Assembly (NCBI GenBank): GCA_025352485.1
Contig: JANXTJ010000149.1
Coordinates: forward strand, 1-11,030
Direction of reading: 5' to 3'
DNA: 11,030 nt
From: Salinibacterium sp.
Lineage (GTDB): Bacteria > Actinomycetota > Actinomycetes > Actinomycetales > Microbacteriaceae
In this document: in pieces, positions 1 to 6,611 of the stretch
How the letters are laid out: each line of letters starts with the position of its first letter
Position numbering within the stretch: position 1 is the stretch's first letter
Translations under genes and position numbers: made by a program
The notes under the pieces: generated by a model
What the model was told of the DNA's origin: nothing
The model's database searches: none
Seen by the model: the letters and a program-made list of their open reading frames with translations, nothing else

Positions 1-1118
1 TGCTGGGTGTCGGTGGCCGGGCGACCTGTCGACTCGAGGGCGCTCGTGGCCGATGGCAGTGTGACGCCTTCCGGCGGCCTGCGCTTGCCACCGCTCTTGC
101 GCGACGCGCCCGGAGCAGTACGGGCGACGATGAAGCGCGCGACGAGGTTCACCGCGAGCGAGATGACAAAGAGCATCAGCCCGGTGCCGATCAGGGCCTG
201 ACGCTGCAGGCCATCGGCAATCTGAAAGTTGAGCGCGATATTTGCCGCGATCGTCTGCGAGTTTTCGCCCTCGGTGAGGATCCGCAGCGACACGATGATC
301 GATGGCGAAATGATCAGCGCGATTGCCATGGTCTCGCCGAGCGCCCGCCCGAGGCCGAGAAGGGTCGCGCTCACCACGCCAGACCGAGCGTATGGCAGCA
401 CGGCCAGGCGGATCATCTCCCACTTGGTCGCCCCGAGTGCGAGGGCTGCCTCCTCGTTGAGTCGCGGGGTCTGCAGGAATATTTCGCGGGAGATGGAGCT
501 GATGATCGGCAGGATCATGACCGCCAGCACGACCGCGCCGGCGAGGATCGTGGAGCCGACGGTAGAGACCTGGCCGCCGAACAGCGGAATCCAGCCGAAA
601 TTCTGATTGAGAAACCCGCTGAGCGGAAGCAGCAGCGGCCGAATGACGATGATGCCCCAGAGGCCGAACACGATCGAGGGCACCGCGGCGAGAAGATCGA
701 TGAGGTAGCCGAGCACCCCGGCCACGCGCCGTGGCGCGTAGTGCGAGATGAAGAGCGCAATGCCGATGGCGATCGGCGCTCCGATCACCAGAGCGATAGC
801 GGAGGCGAAAAGCGTGCCGAAGACGAGCGGGCCGACGTACGTCCAGAAGCTGTCGTAGCCGGCCGTAGGGCCTTCGGCCAGGCTCGGGGTGTCTTTCCAG
901 TTGGCGGCGATGGCCGGCACGGCCTGGATGATGAGGAAGAGTGCAACCGCGGCCAGGATGACGATGATGAGGGTGGCGGAGCCAAAGCTCAGGCCGAAAA
1001 AGATGCGGTCGGCCGCGCGGGCCTTGACCACGGGAGGGGCTCCAGCTCCCCGGGGACGCGGGGCTCTGCCGGGTAACGGTGCGGCCCCAGCCGAGGAGAC
1101 AGTTTCATTGGTGCTCAC
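1..1118 (-). CDS. pstC: Phosphate ABC transporter permease PstC (partial, C-terminus off the left edge)
   Basis: This is one of the two membrane permeases of the PstSCAB high-affinity phosphate importer. The start is GTG at 1118-1116, preceded by a strong AAGGAGAA ribosome binding site; 372 codons are readable with no stop, so the 3' end lies outside the window. The first ~32 residues are Pro/Ala/Gly-rich and polar. Hydrophobic segments follow at about 39-66, 95-124, 132-165, 187-210, 247-275 and 308-331. The ABC-permease EAA loop is present (NEEAALALGATKWEMI from residue 221), as is the LGRALGETMA stretch typical of PstC. Residues 332-372 form a polar Ser/Thr/Pro-rich tail that continues past the edge. 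The gene lies 70 bases after pstS on the same strand; pstA and pstB probably follow outside the window. The family call is secure; only the tail is odd. Confidence 0.95.
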   Translation of the reverse strand, partial: MSTNETVSSAGAAPLPGRAPRPRGAGAPPVVKARAADRIFFGLSFGSATLIIVILAAVALFLIIQAVPAIAANWKDTPSLAEGPTAGYDSFWTYVGPLVFGTLFASAIALVIGAPIAIGIALFISHYAPRRVAGVLGYLIDLLAAVPSIVFGLWGIIVIRPLLLPLSGFLNQNFGWIPLFGGQVSTVGSTILAGAVVLAVMILPIISSISREIFLQTPRLNEEAALALGATKWEMIRLAVLPYARSGVVSATLLGLGRALGETMAIALIISPSIIVSLRILTEGENSQTIAANIALNFQIADGLQRQALIGTGLMLFVISLAVNLVARFIVARTAPGASRKSGGKRRPPEGVTLPSATSALESTGRPATDTQ

Positions 1119-1150
1119 TGCGTTCTCCTTAGCGGGGGCCGACCGTCGGT

Positions 1151-1173
1151 GCCAGTTACGTTACCGTGCTGGC
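1151..1173 (-). other. Small hairpin between pstS and pstC
   Basis: In the pstS-pstC gap the minus strand reads GCCAG, C, ACG, GTAA, CGT, AA, CTGGC. This can fold into a 5-bp plus 3-bp stem with a small internal bulge and a GNRA-type GUAA tetraloop. No U-run follows, so it is not a typical terminator. Hairpins after a substrate-binding-protein gene often protect the upstream mRNA and raise its level relative to the permease genes; that role is inferred. A weaker 4-bp stem (CCGA, loop CGG, TCGG) follows just before the pstC ribosome binding site. Confidence 0.35.
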
Positions 1174-1188
1174 GAATAGCGGGTTGAA

Positions 1189-2304
1189 CTATTTGATGAG
1201 TGCCAGGCTGGCCGTGAAGTCAGCAAGGATGCTCGCGGGAACCGGTGCGGATCCCGCGTTCTTCGCGGAGATCTTCTGGCCGATGTCGCTACCGATGAAG
1301 CCGATGTAGGCCTTCACCAGGGCGGACTGTGCCGGCAGCTTGAAGGTGGTGCACGCGATCACGTAGGAGAGCAGCGGAATCGGGTAAGCCGATGCGCCGG
1401 AGATCTTCGTATAGTCGATCTTCTTGCTCAGGTCGCCGGCGGTCAGCGGGGCGGCCACAGCGGCTGCCTCGAAGCCCGCGGTAGCGGCCGCCGGGGAGTA
1501 CGTCACGAAGTCGGTGCCGGTGCCGCTCTGGATCGATGCGGCGGTGAGCTTGCCAATCGAGCTGTGGTCGGCGTAGCCGATCGTGCCCGCACCGGCGGTG
1601 ACGGTGTTAACCACACCGGAACCACCCTGCTGGCCGCTCGTGCCGGGGATCGGCCACGCCGAACCAGCTGCACCCGTGAAGATGGTGGGCTGCACCTGGG
1701 TCAGGTAGTTGGTGAAGTTCGCCGTCGTGCCGGATCCGTCCGAACGGGTGACCACGGTGATCGCGGTCGCCGGCAGGGTCGCGCCCTTGTTCTCGGCAGC
1801 GATGGCCGGGTCGTTCCAGGTGGTGATCTTGAGCATGAAGATCTCTGCGAGGGTCGCGGAGGAGAGCTTCAGGTCAGTCACGCCAGCCACGTTGTAGATG
1901 ACCGCAACGCCCGACAGGTACACCGGGAAGTTGAGGGCGCCACCGGCGCCACAGGTGGTCTGCGACTTGGTCTGGTTGTCCTTGTTCAGCGGCGAGTCGG
2001 AGCCGGCGAAGTCGTAGGTGCCCGCGAGGAAGTTGGTGACGCCACCGCCGGAGCCCTGTGACTTGTCGTAGTTGATCGTGACGCCGGTCGCGACGGCCTT
2101 GAATGCCGCGTACCATGCTGCCTCGGCGTTGGCCTGGGCGCTTGAACCACCGGCGGTGATCGTGCCGGCAAGCTTCGGGTCGATCGTGTACGCCGCCGTG
2201 GTGGGCGTCGAAGTGGGGGTCGGGGCTGCTGCTGAGCACGCGGAGAGAGCGATTGCAGAGGCGAGCGCGATTGCGCCTACCGCTGCCACATTTTTGAACT
2301 TCAC
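1189..2304 (-). CDS. pstS: Phosphate-binding lipoprotein PstS
   Basis: This 371-aa protein is the extracellular, membrane-anchored phosphate receptor of the Pst importer. The start is GTG at 2304-2302 with a GAAGGGAA ribosome binding site 5-6 bases upstream. Residues 1-22 form a lipoprotein signal peptide (KFKN, hydrophobic stretch, then lipobox L20-S-A-C23), so Cys23 should be lipidated after export. A Ser/Thr/Pro/Ala linker follows to about residue 37. Phosphate-binding elements of the PstS family are visible: TITAGGSSAQ at 48-57, KSQGSGGG at 81-88, GSDSPL at 101-106 and TRSDGSGTT at 186-194. The gene precedes pstC. A PHO box and a leader hairpin lie upstream, indicating phosphate-starvation control from its own promoter. 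Length and motifs are normal for the family. Confidence 0.97.
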   Translation of the reverse strand: MKFKNVAAVGAIALASAIALSACSAAAPTPTSTPTTAAYTIDPKLAGTITAGGSSAQANAEAAWYAAFKAVATGVTINYDKSQGSGGGVTNFLAGTYDFAGSDSPLNKDNQTKSQTTCGAGGALNFPVYLSGVAVIYNVAGVTDLKLSSATLAEIFMLKITTWNDPAIAAENKGATLPATAITVVTRSDGSGTTANFTNYLTQVQPTIFTGAAGSAWPIPGTSGQQGGSGVVNTVTAGAGTIGYADHSSIGKLTAASIQSGTGTDFVTYSPAAATAGFEAAAVAAPLTAGDLSKKIDYTKISGASAYPIPLLSYVIACTTFKLPAQSALVKAYIGFIGSDIGQKISAKNAGSAPVPASILADFTASLALIK

Positions 2305-2364
2305 TGTGTTCCCTTCGGGATGATTATCACGTCAGCCGGTTGTCGCTGTGGACTCGACTCGTGT

Positions 2365-2383
2365 CGGACCGGGTGCCGGTCCG
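2365..2383 (-). promoter_or_regulatory. Perfect 8-bp hairpin in the predicted pstS 5' leader
   Basis: CGGACCGG and CCGGTCCG form a perfect inverted repeat around a 3-base CAC loop (minus-strand reading). It lies about 60 bases before the pstS start and downstream of the candidate -10 hexamers, so it should be in the transcribed leader. No T-run follows, so it does not look like an intrinsic terminator. It could stabilise the mRNA or, as a DNA palindrome, bind a regulator. The pairing is seen directly; the function is inferred. Confidence 0.5.
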
Positions 2384-2404
2384 AAGAGAAACGATATGTT
2401 GCCA

Positions 2405-2410
2405 GTTCTA
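2405..2410 (-). promoter_or_regulatory. Candidate -10 element of the pstS promoter
   Basis: The minus strand reads TAGAAC, a 4-of-6 match to TATAAT, 18 bases downstream of the GTTCAC of the last PHO unit, which would overlap the -35 region. Initiation would then fall near 2398, giving a leader of about 95 bases. TATCGT at 2396-2391 is an equally good alternative hexamer, so the exact site is uncertain. Confidence 0.4.
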
Positions 2411-2423
2411 CCGAACCGCCCCC

Positions 2424-2456
2424 ACGAGGTGAACGGCAGGTGAACGACGGGCAAAC
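2424..2456 (-). promoter_or_regulatory. PHO box: three tandem 11-bp units upstream of pstS
   Basis: Reading the minus strand toward pstS, three contiguous 11-mers occur: GTTTGCCCGTC at 2456-2446, GTTCACCTGCC at 2445-2435 and GTTCACCTCGT at 2434-2424. Two begin with the exact GTTCACC that defines actinobacterial PhoP/PHO direct-repeat units, with the expected 11-base period, and the first is a weaker match. The array ends 14 bases before a candidate -10 hexamer, as expected for an activator site overlapping -35. It should bind a PhoP/PhoR- or RegX3-type response regulator encoded elsewhere and induce pstSC when phosphate is scarce. Confidence 0.85.
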
Positions 2457-2498
2457 TGTCCGCCAAAAGTTCACCCGGCGCGTGACCCGTGGCGCAAA

Positions 2499-3446
2499 TC
2501 AGTCGAAGCTGGGTGCGTGCGTCTCGACGGCCACGAGGCCGGACTGCGGATGCTCGAGCGAGATGTGCAGCACCGTGAAGTCACCGGTGGCGAGGTCCGC
2601 CGACTCGCGCAGCGTGACATCCCGCTCGGTATGAGTGCGCCGGGCCACCTCTTCGATGATCTGCGGGAGCACGGGGCCGTGGCTGCACAGCACGGCGGTG
2701 ACCTTCTTTTTCAGGCGTTTGGCGATGACGGCAGCGACCTCGGCGCCGTCGGGGCTGTAGTCATCCTGACTGATGGCGTTCGTGGCTTTGATCGGCAGAT
2801 CGAGCAGCTGGGCGAGCGGGGCAACGGTTGCCTGGCAGCGGGCCGCCGTGCTGCTGATGATCTTCGCGGGGGCGAAGGCGGCGATACCCTTCGCGATTGC
2901 GACGGCCTGATCGGTGCCGCGCTGCATGAGGGGGCGGGATGAATCGGGGCCGTCCCATGCCGTCGGGATGACCGCTTTGCCGTGCCGTACGGCGATGAGG
3001 GCGAAGGTGCGCGCGTTTCCGGCCTCGAGCCGTTGGGCAAAACGGTTCACGATGCTGAGGTCATGCGCGTAACTGAGCTTCTTACGCACCTTGTCGAGCG
3101 GCAGCCATTCCAGGGCGGCGATCTCGGCATTGGGGGTGAATCGCGCGAGCTCGAGCGCATGCTCGTCGATCTCGCACGACCAGTAGTGCACGACCTTGTC
3201 GCGGCCGCTGGGCAGAACGTACTCGACGGTTCCCAGCGGAGCCCCGAGGGTTACCGCGAGCCCGGTTTCTTCCATGATTTCGCGAACCGCGGTTTCCGGC
3301 AGCGTCTCGCCAGGGTCGACCTTGCCCTTGGGCAGCGATACATCCGCTCTGTCCCCGCGGTGCACCACGAGGATTCGCACGGTGCCCGCGATGAGGCGCC
3401 AGCACACCGCACCGGCAGCCAGAATGGGCGGCTGCGCGAGGCTCAC
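2499..3446 (-). CDS. mutT1: MutT1-type NUDIX hydrolase with C-terminal histidine-phosphatase domain
   Basis: This 315-aa protein probably removes oxidised nucleotides (8-oxo-(d)GTP) and/or diadenosine polyphosphates, as mycobacterial MutT1 does. The NUDIX domain covers about residues 8-140, with a complete Nudix box at 41-65: G41, E47, R55-E56, E59-E60, G62. A histidine-phosphatase (SixA/phosphoglycerate-mutase fold) domain follows at about 147-310, with the RHG motif R154-H155-G156, a second arginine R203 and the second catalytic histidine in SHG at H256. Both active sites look intact. The chosen GTG start (3446-3444) overlaps the ppk1 stop in a 4-base GTGA, so translation is probably coupled; an upstream ATG at 3569 would add 41 residues lying entirely inside ppk1. 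M. tuberculosis MutT1 has the same domain order and a very similar length, and also sits beside ppk1. Confidence 0.92.
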   Translation of the reverse strand: MSLAQPPILAAGAVCWRLIAGTVRILVVHRGDRADVSLPKGKVDPGETLPETAVREIMEETGLAVTLGAPLGTVEYVLPSGRDKVVHYWSCEIDEHALELARFTPNAEIAALEWLPLDKVRKKLSYAHDLSIVNRFAQRLEAGNARTFALIAVRHGKAVIPTAWDGPDSSRPLMQRGTDQAVAIAKGIAAFAPAKIISSTAARCQATVAPLAQLLDLPIKATNAISQDDYSPDGAEVAAVIAKRLKKKVTAVLCSHGPVLPQIIEEVARRTHTERDVTLRESADLATGDFTVLHISLEHPQSGLVAVETHAPSFD

Positions 3447-5623
3447 CGGGCTACCCCGCCGCGCTTCCGCTGCGAGATCTGCTTCATGAGTACGTTCTGC
3501 ATATCGTTCAGGGCCGTGCCGTCTTCCGCGCGGTCGTGGCGAGTCCAGGTGCCGGTCTCGTCGAGCCACCAGCTGGCAGTGGTATCCGACATCGCGAGGG
3601 TGAACAGCTCATCGAGCTGGCGCAGGTGATCGGGGCTGGTGATGCGTACGAGGGCCTCGACCCGGCGATCGAGGTTGCGGTGCATCATGTCGGAGCTGCC
3701 GATGAAGACCTGCGGATCACCGTTGTTGTGAAAAGAGAAGATGCGGGCGTGTTCGAGGTAGCGGCCGAGGATCGATCGAACCGTGATGTTCTCGCTCAGA
3801 TCGGCTCGCCCCGGCCGCACTGCGCAGATTCCGCGCACCACGAGCTCGACGGGTACCCCCGCAATGCTTGCCCGGTAGAGGGCATCGATGATGGCCTCGT
3901 CGACGATGGAATTGAGCTTGATTCTGATGCCGGATGGCAGCCCGGCCCGCGCGTTATCGGCCTCGCCCCTGATGCGCTTGAGCAACCCCTTGCGCAGGTG
4001 CAGCGGGGCCACCAGCAGTCGCTTGAACTTCTTCTCGATCGCATAACCGGACAGCTCATTGAAGAGCCGGGTGAGGTCTTTGCCGACCTGGTCATCGGCC
4101 GTAAAGAGGCCGAGGTCTTCGTAGATGCGGCTCGTCTTGGGGTTGTAGTTTCCCGTGCCGATGTGGCTGTAGTGCCGTAAAACGCCGTTCTCCTGGCGAA
4201 CCACGAGGGCGAGCTTGCAGTGCGTCTTGAGGCCGACCAGGCCATAGACCACGTGCACGCCGGCCTTCTCCAGCTTTCGGGCCCAGTTGATGTTTGCGGT
4301 TTCGTCGAAGCGGGCCTTGATCTCGACGAGAGCAAGCACCGCCTTACCCGACTCCGCTGCGGCAATGAGTGCTTCCACGATCGGGCTATCGCCGCTGGTG
4401 CGGTACAGCGTCTGCTTGATAGCAAGCACGTTCGGGTCTGCGGCGGCCTGCTCAAGAAACGCCTGAACGCTTGTCGAGAACGACTCATAGGGGTGGTGCA
4501 CCAGCACGTCTTGCCGAGCGATCGACGCGAAGATGTCCGGTGCGGCGGCCGGTTCGACGGGCAGCAGGTTCACGCTTGTGGTGGGCACCCAGCGCGGAAA
4601 CTTCAGGGTAGGTCGGTCGAGCCGGGTGAGCTGGAAGAGCCCGCGGAGGTCGAGCGGGGCCGGGAGGCGGTAGACCTCCTGCTCGGTGATGTCGAGCTCA
4701 CTCATGAGCAGGCCCAGGGTCATCGAATCCATATCGTCGGTGATCTCGAGTCGAATGGGTGGCCCGAAGCGACGGTTCAGAATCTGCTTCTCGAGGGCCT
4801 GGATGAGGTTCTCTGACTCGTCCTCGTCGACCTCGACATCCTCGTTGCGGGTCACCCTGAACTCGTGGTGCTCCAAGATCTCCATGCCGGGGAACAGGTC
4901 ACCCAGATGGTTAGAGATGAGGTCTTCGAGCGGAATGTAGCGCACCACGTCGCGCTCGCCAGCGGGCAGTTCGACGAACCGGGGGAGCATCGGCGGCACC
5001 TTCAGGCGCGCAAACTCCTCCTTGCCGGTCTTCGGGCTGCGCACCCGAATCGAGAGGTTCAGCGAGAGGCCCGAAATATACGGGAACGGGTGGGCCGGGT
5101 CGACGGCCAACGGCATTAGCACCGGAAAAATCTGCTTGGAAAAGATTTCGTCAAGCGCCAGGCGGTCGGTGTCGTCGAGGTCTGCCCAAGTTTCGATGTG
5201 GATGCCGGCGGCCCCGAGGGCGGGCTTGACGCTGTTGCGGAATGCGAGCGCTTGTCTTTCTTGCAGCTCGTGTGCCGTGGCACTCACGTCGTCGAGCACG
5301 TCCTGAGGCGCCCTCCCGACGTTCGTCGGAACGGCGAGCCCGGTCAGGATACGGCGCTTGAGCCCGGCCACCCGCACCATGAAAAACTCGTCGAGATTGC
5401 TGGCGAAGATGGCCAGGAAGTTTGCGCGCTCCAGCAGGGCCACCGACTCGTCTTCGGCAAGCTCCAGCACGCGCTTGTTGAAGGCCAGCCAGCTCAGTTC
5501 GCGGTCGAGGTAACGCTCGGGCGGCAGTGTTCCGTCATCCACGCTCGACGATTCGTCGAGGTCATACTCGTCGAGCGAGTCGGTGGTCTCACCGGCGTCA
5601 GAGATGCTGTTCGAGCTGTCCAT
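3443..5623 (-). CDS. ppk1: Polyphosphate kinase 1 (PPK1)
   Basis: This 726-aa enzyme reversibly transfers the ATP gamma-phosphate to inorganic polyphosphate. Residues 1-33 are acidic and Ser-rich, an extension likely to be disordered. The N-terminal PPK domain starts near 35 (RYLDRELSWLAFNKRVLELA), followed by the head domain and the two C-terminal catalytic domains. The key histidines are present: H468 in KTHCK, matching the phosphorylated H435 of E. coli PPK1, and H487 in HYSHIGTGNYN, matching H454; the 19-residue spacing is identical. The ATG at 5623-5621 follows AGGATAAACGG and is preferred; the reading frame stays open upstream to 5914, but that stretch lies across mshD. The gene sits 76 bases after mshD and overlaps mutT1 by 4 bases. 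Products of polyphosphate synthesis and Pst-imported phosphate are linked metabolically. Confidence 0.97.
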   Translation of the reverse strand: MDSSNSISDAGETTDSLDEYDLDESSSVDDGTLPPERYLDRELSWLAFNKRVLELAEDESVALLERANFLAIFASNLDEFFMVRVAGLKRRILTGLAVPTNVGRAPQDVLDDVSATAHELQERQALAFRNSVKPALGAAGIHIETWADLDDTDRLALDEIFSKQIFPVLMPLAVDPAHPFPYISGLSLNLSIRVRSPKTGKEEFARLKVPPMLPRFVELPAGERDVVRYIPLEDLISNHLGDLFPGMEILEHHEFRVTRNEDVEVDEDESENLIQALEKQILNRRFGPPIRLEITDDMDSMTLGLLMSELDITEQEVYRLPAPLDLRGLFQLTRLDRPTLKFPRWVPTTSVNLLPVEPAAAPDIFASIARQDVLVHHPYESFSTSVQAFLEQAAADPNVLAIKQTLYRTSGDSPIVEALIAAAESGKAVLALVEIKARFDETANINWARKLEKAGVHVVYGLVGLKTHCKLALVVRQENGVLRHYSHIGTGNYNPKTSRIYEDLGLFTADDQVGKDLTRLFNELSGYAIEKKFKRLLVAPLHLRKGLLKRIRGEADNARAGLPSGIRIKLNSIVDEAIIDALYRASIAGVPVELVVRGICAVRPGRADLSENITVRSILGRYLEHARIFSFHNNGDPQVFIGSSDMMHRNLDRRVEALVRITSPDHLRQLDELFTLAMSDTTASWWLDETGTWTRHDRAEDGTALNDMQNVLMKQISQRKRGGVAR

Positions 5624-5640
5624 CCGTTTATCCTGCCACG

Positions 5641-5662
5641 GCGCAATGAACAGCGGATTAAC
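5641..5662 (-). promoter_or_regulatory. Weak PHO-box-like pair upstream of ppk1
   Basis: In the mshD-ppk1 gap the minus strand has two adjacent 11-mers, GTTAATCCGCT (5662-5652) and GTTCATTGCGC (5651-5641), with GTT at the expected 11-base period. They are degenerate against GTTCACC, and lie only 17 bases before the ppk1 ATG with no convincing -10. PhoP control of ppk is known in Streptomyces, so the site is recorded as a possibility only. Confidence 0.25.
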
Positions 5663-5699
5663 CGCGCTGCGCCCCGCTAGCTCATCGGGTGCGGCTCGG

Positions 5700-6548
5700 T
5701 CAGCGGGCGTAGTGGTATTGCACGTCGACATTCGACTCGGCAAAACCGAGCCCTCGATAAAGCCGCAACGCCGCGGCGTTATCGCCCTCGACATAGAGGT
5801 GAGCACAGGGCACGCCACGCTCGACCAGCCGCGCAAAGCCCGCCGCCATGAGCCTGCCGCCGAGCCCAGTACCCTGCCGGGCGGGGGAAACCCCGACGAC
5901 GTAAAACTCGCCACACCGTTCTTGCGCCGAATCCGTGGTGATTTTCAGCCACACGTAGCCCACCAGCTCGTTGCCATCGCGCAGGAGCAGGAAGTCACCG
6001 GCGTCAAACCACGCCTCGGCCATCGTCGCCTCGAGATCGGCTTTCGTGATGGCGCCCTGCTCGGGGTGCTCGGCAAAGATGCGGGCGTTTAGGGCCACCC
6101 ACTCTTCCGAGTCGGCGGCGGTGAATGCCGACCAGCCGCTCGGGTCCGGTTCACCGGCCGGGGTGCTCGGGAGGTTCTCGAGCCGCAGGTGCAGCAGGCT
6201 GCGCACCGCCTCGAGACGGTGATGGCGGGCCAGCGCGCGCGCGGCGGGGTGATCCCCGTGCGCCCAGAACAGCTTGGCGCCGCCCGCGCCACCGCGGGCG
6301 GGATGCGTGAGCATGTCGAGCATGCGGGCTCCGTGGCCGAGGCGGCGGGCATCCGGGTCAACGACGAATTCGGATGCGGCGGGCGAGTCGAGCGCTGCCC
6401 CCACCGAGTGGCCCTCGGCGTCGTACTCCCAGACCAGCTCGCGCTGGCCGTTTGCGAACTGGGCCAGAGCGCCATCGGAGAAGGGGGGAGACCCGTCGGC
6501 GGCGGTGGCCCGCAGAATCAGGTCGTCAAGTTGGGGGGAGGACGTCAT
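5700..6548 (-). CDS. mshD: Mycothiol synthase MshD (tandem GNAT acetyltransferase)
   Basis: This 282-aa protein catalyses the last step of mycothiol synthesis, acetylation of Cys-GlcN-Ins with acetyl-CoA in the cytoplasm. Two GNAT domains are visible. The N-terminal one (about 8-125) has VVDPDARRLGHGARML, a degenerate acetyl-CoA loop. The C-terminal one (about 138-282) has NARIFAEHPEQG at 154-165, a MshD-typical stretch, the pyrophosphate-binding loop V220-SPARQGTGLG-230, and the end GLGFAESNVDVQYHY. The ATG at 6548-6546 is chosen because GAAGGTAG lies just upstream; a GTG at 6590 would add 14 residues but has no ribosome binding site. It follows glnR after 63 bases and precedes ppk1, so the three are probably co-transcribed. 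Neighbourhood with glnR matches M. tuberculosis Rv0818-Rv0819. Confidence 0.93.
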   Translation of the reverse strand: MTSSPQLDDLILRATAADGSPPFSDGALAQFANGQRELVWEYDAEGHSVGAALDSPAASEFVVDPDARRLGHGARMLDMLTHPARGGAGGAKLFWAHGDHPAARALARHHRLEAVRSLLHLRLENLPSTPAGEPDPSGWSAFTAADSEEWVALNARIFAEHPEQGAITKADLEATMAEAWFDAGDFLLLRDGNELVGYVWLKITTDSAQERCGEFYVVGVSPARQGTGLGGRLMAAGFARLVERGVPCAHLYVEGDNAAALRLYRGLGFAESNVDVQYHYAR

Positions 6549-6611
6549 CGAACTACCTTCACTACGGGGCGGGCGAGCGGAAAGGGTCACGGTCTGGCGC
6601 TTGCGATGCTG

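Noticed and set aside
1564..2061. 165-aa plus-strand ORF opposite pstS
   Set aside because: Antisense shadow of a secure pstS; low-complexity Arg/Gly/Val content and no recognisable domain.
2457..2498. Terminator between mutT1 and pstS
   Set aside because: Only a distant 5-bp CGCCA/TGGCG pairing and no T-run; not convincing.
3447..3569. 41-residue N-terminal extension of MutT1
   Set aside because: It lies inside ppk1, is Arg-rich and unlike the family; the GTG in the GTGA overlap gives a length close to mycobacterial MutT1.
3536..4816. Long plus-strand ORFs (214 and 198 aa) opposite ppk1
   Set aside because: They lie wholly antisense to a clear PPK1, have shadow-like composition rich in Arg, Gly, His and Val, and show no motif or ribosome binding site.
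5624..5914. 97-residue N-terminal extension of PPK1
   Set aside because: This open stretch mostly overlaps mshD in another frame; the ATG at 5623 has a ribosome binding site and gives a normal PPK1 length.
6549..6590. MshD start at GTG 6590
   Set aside because: No ribosome binding site, while the ATG at 6548 follows GAAGGTAG at suitable spacing.
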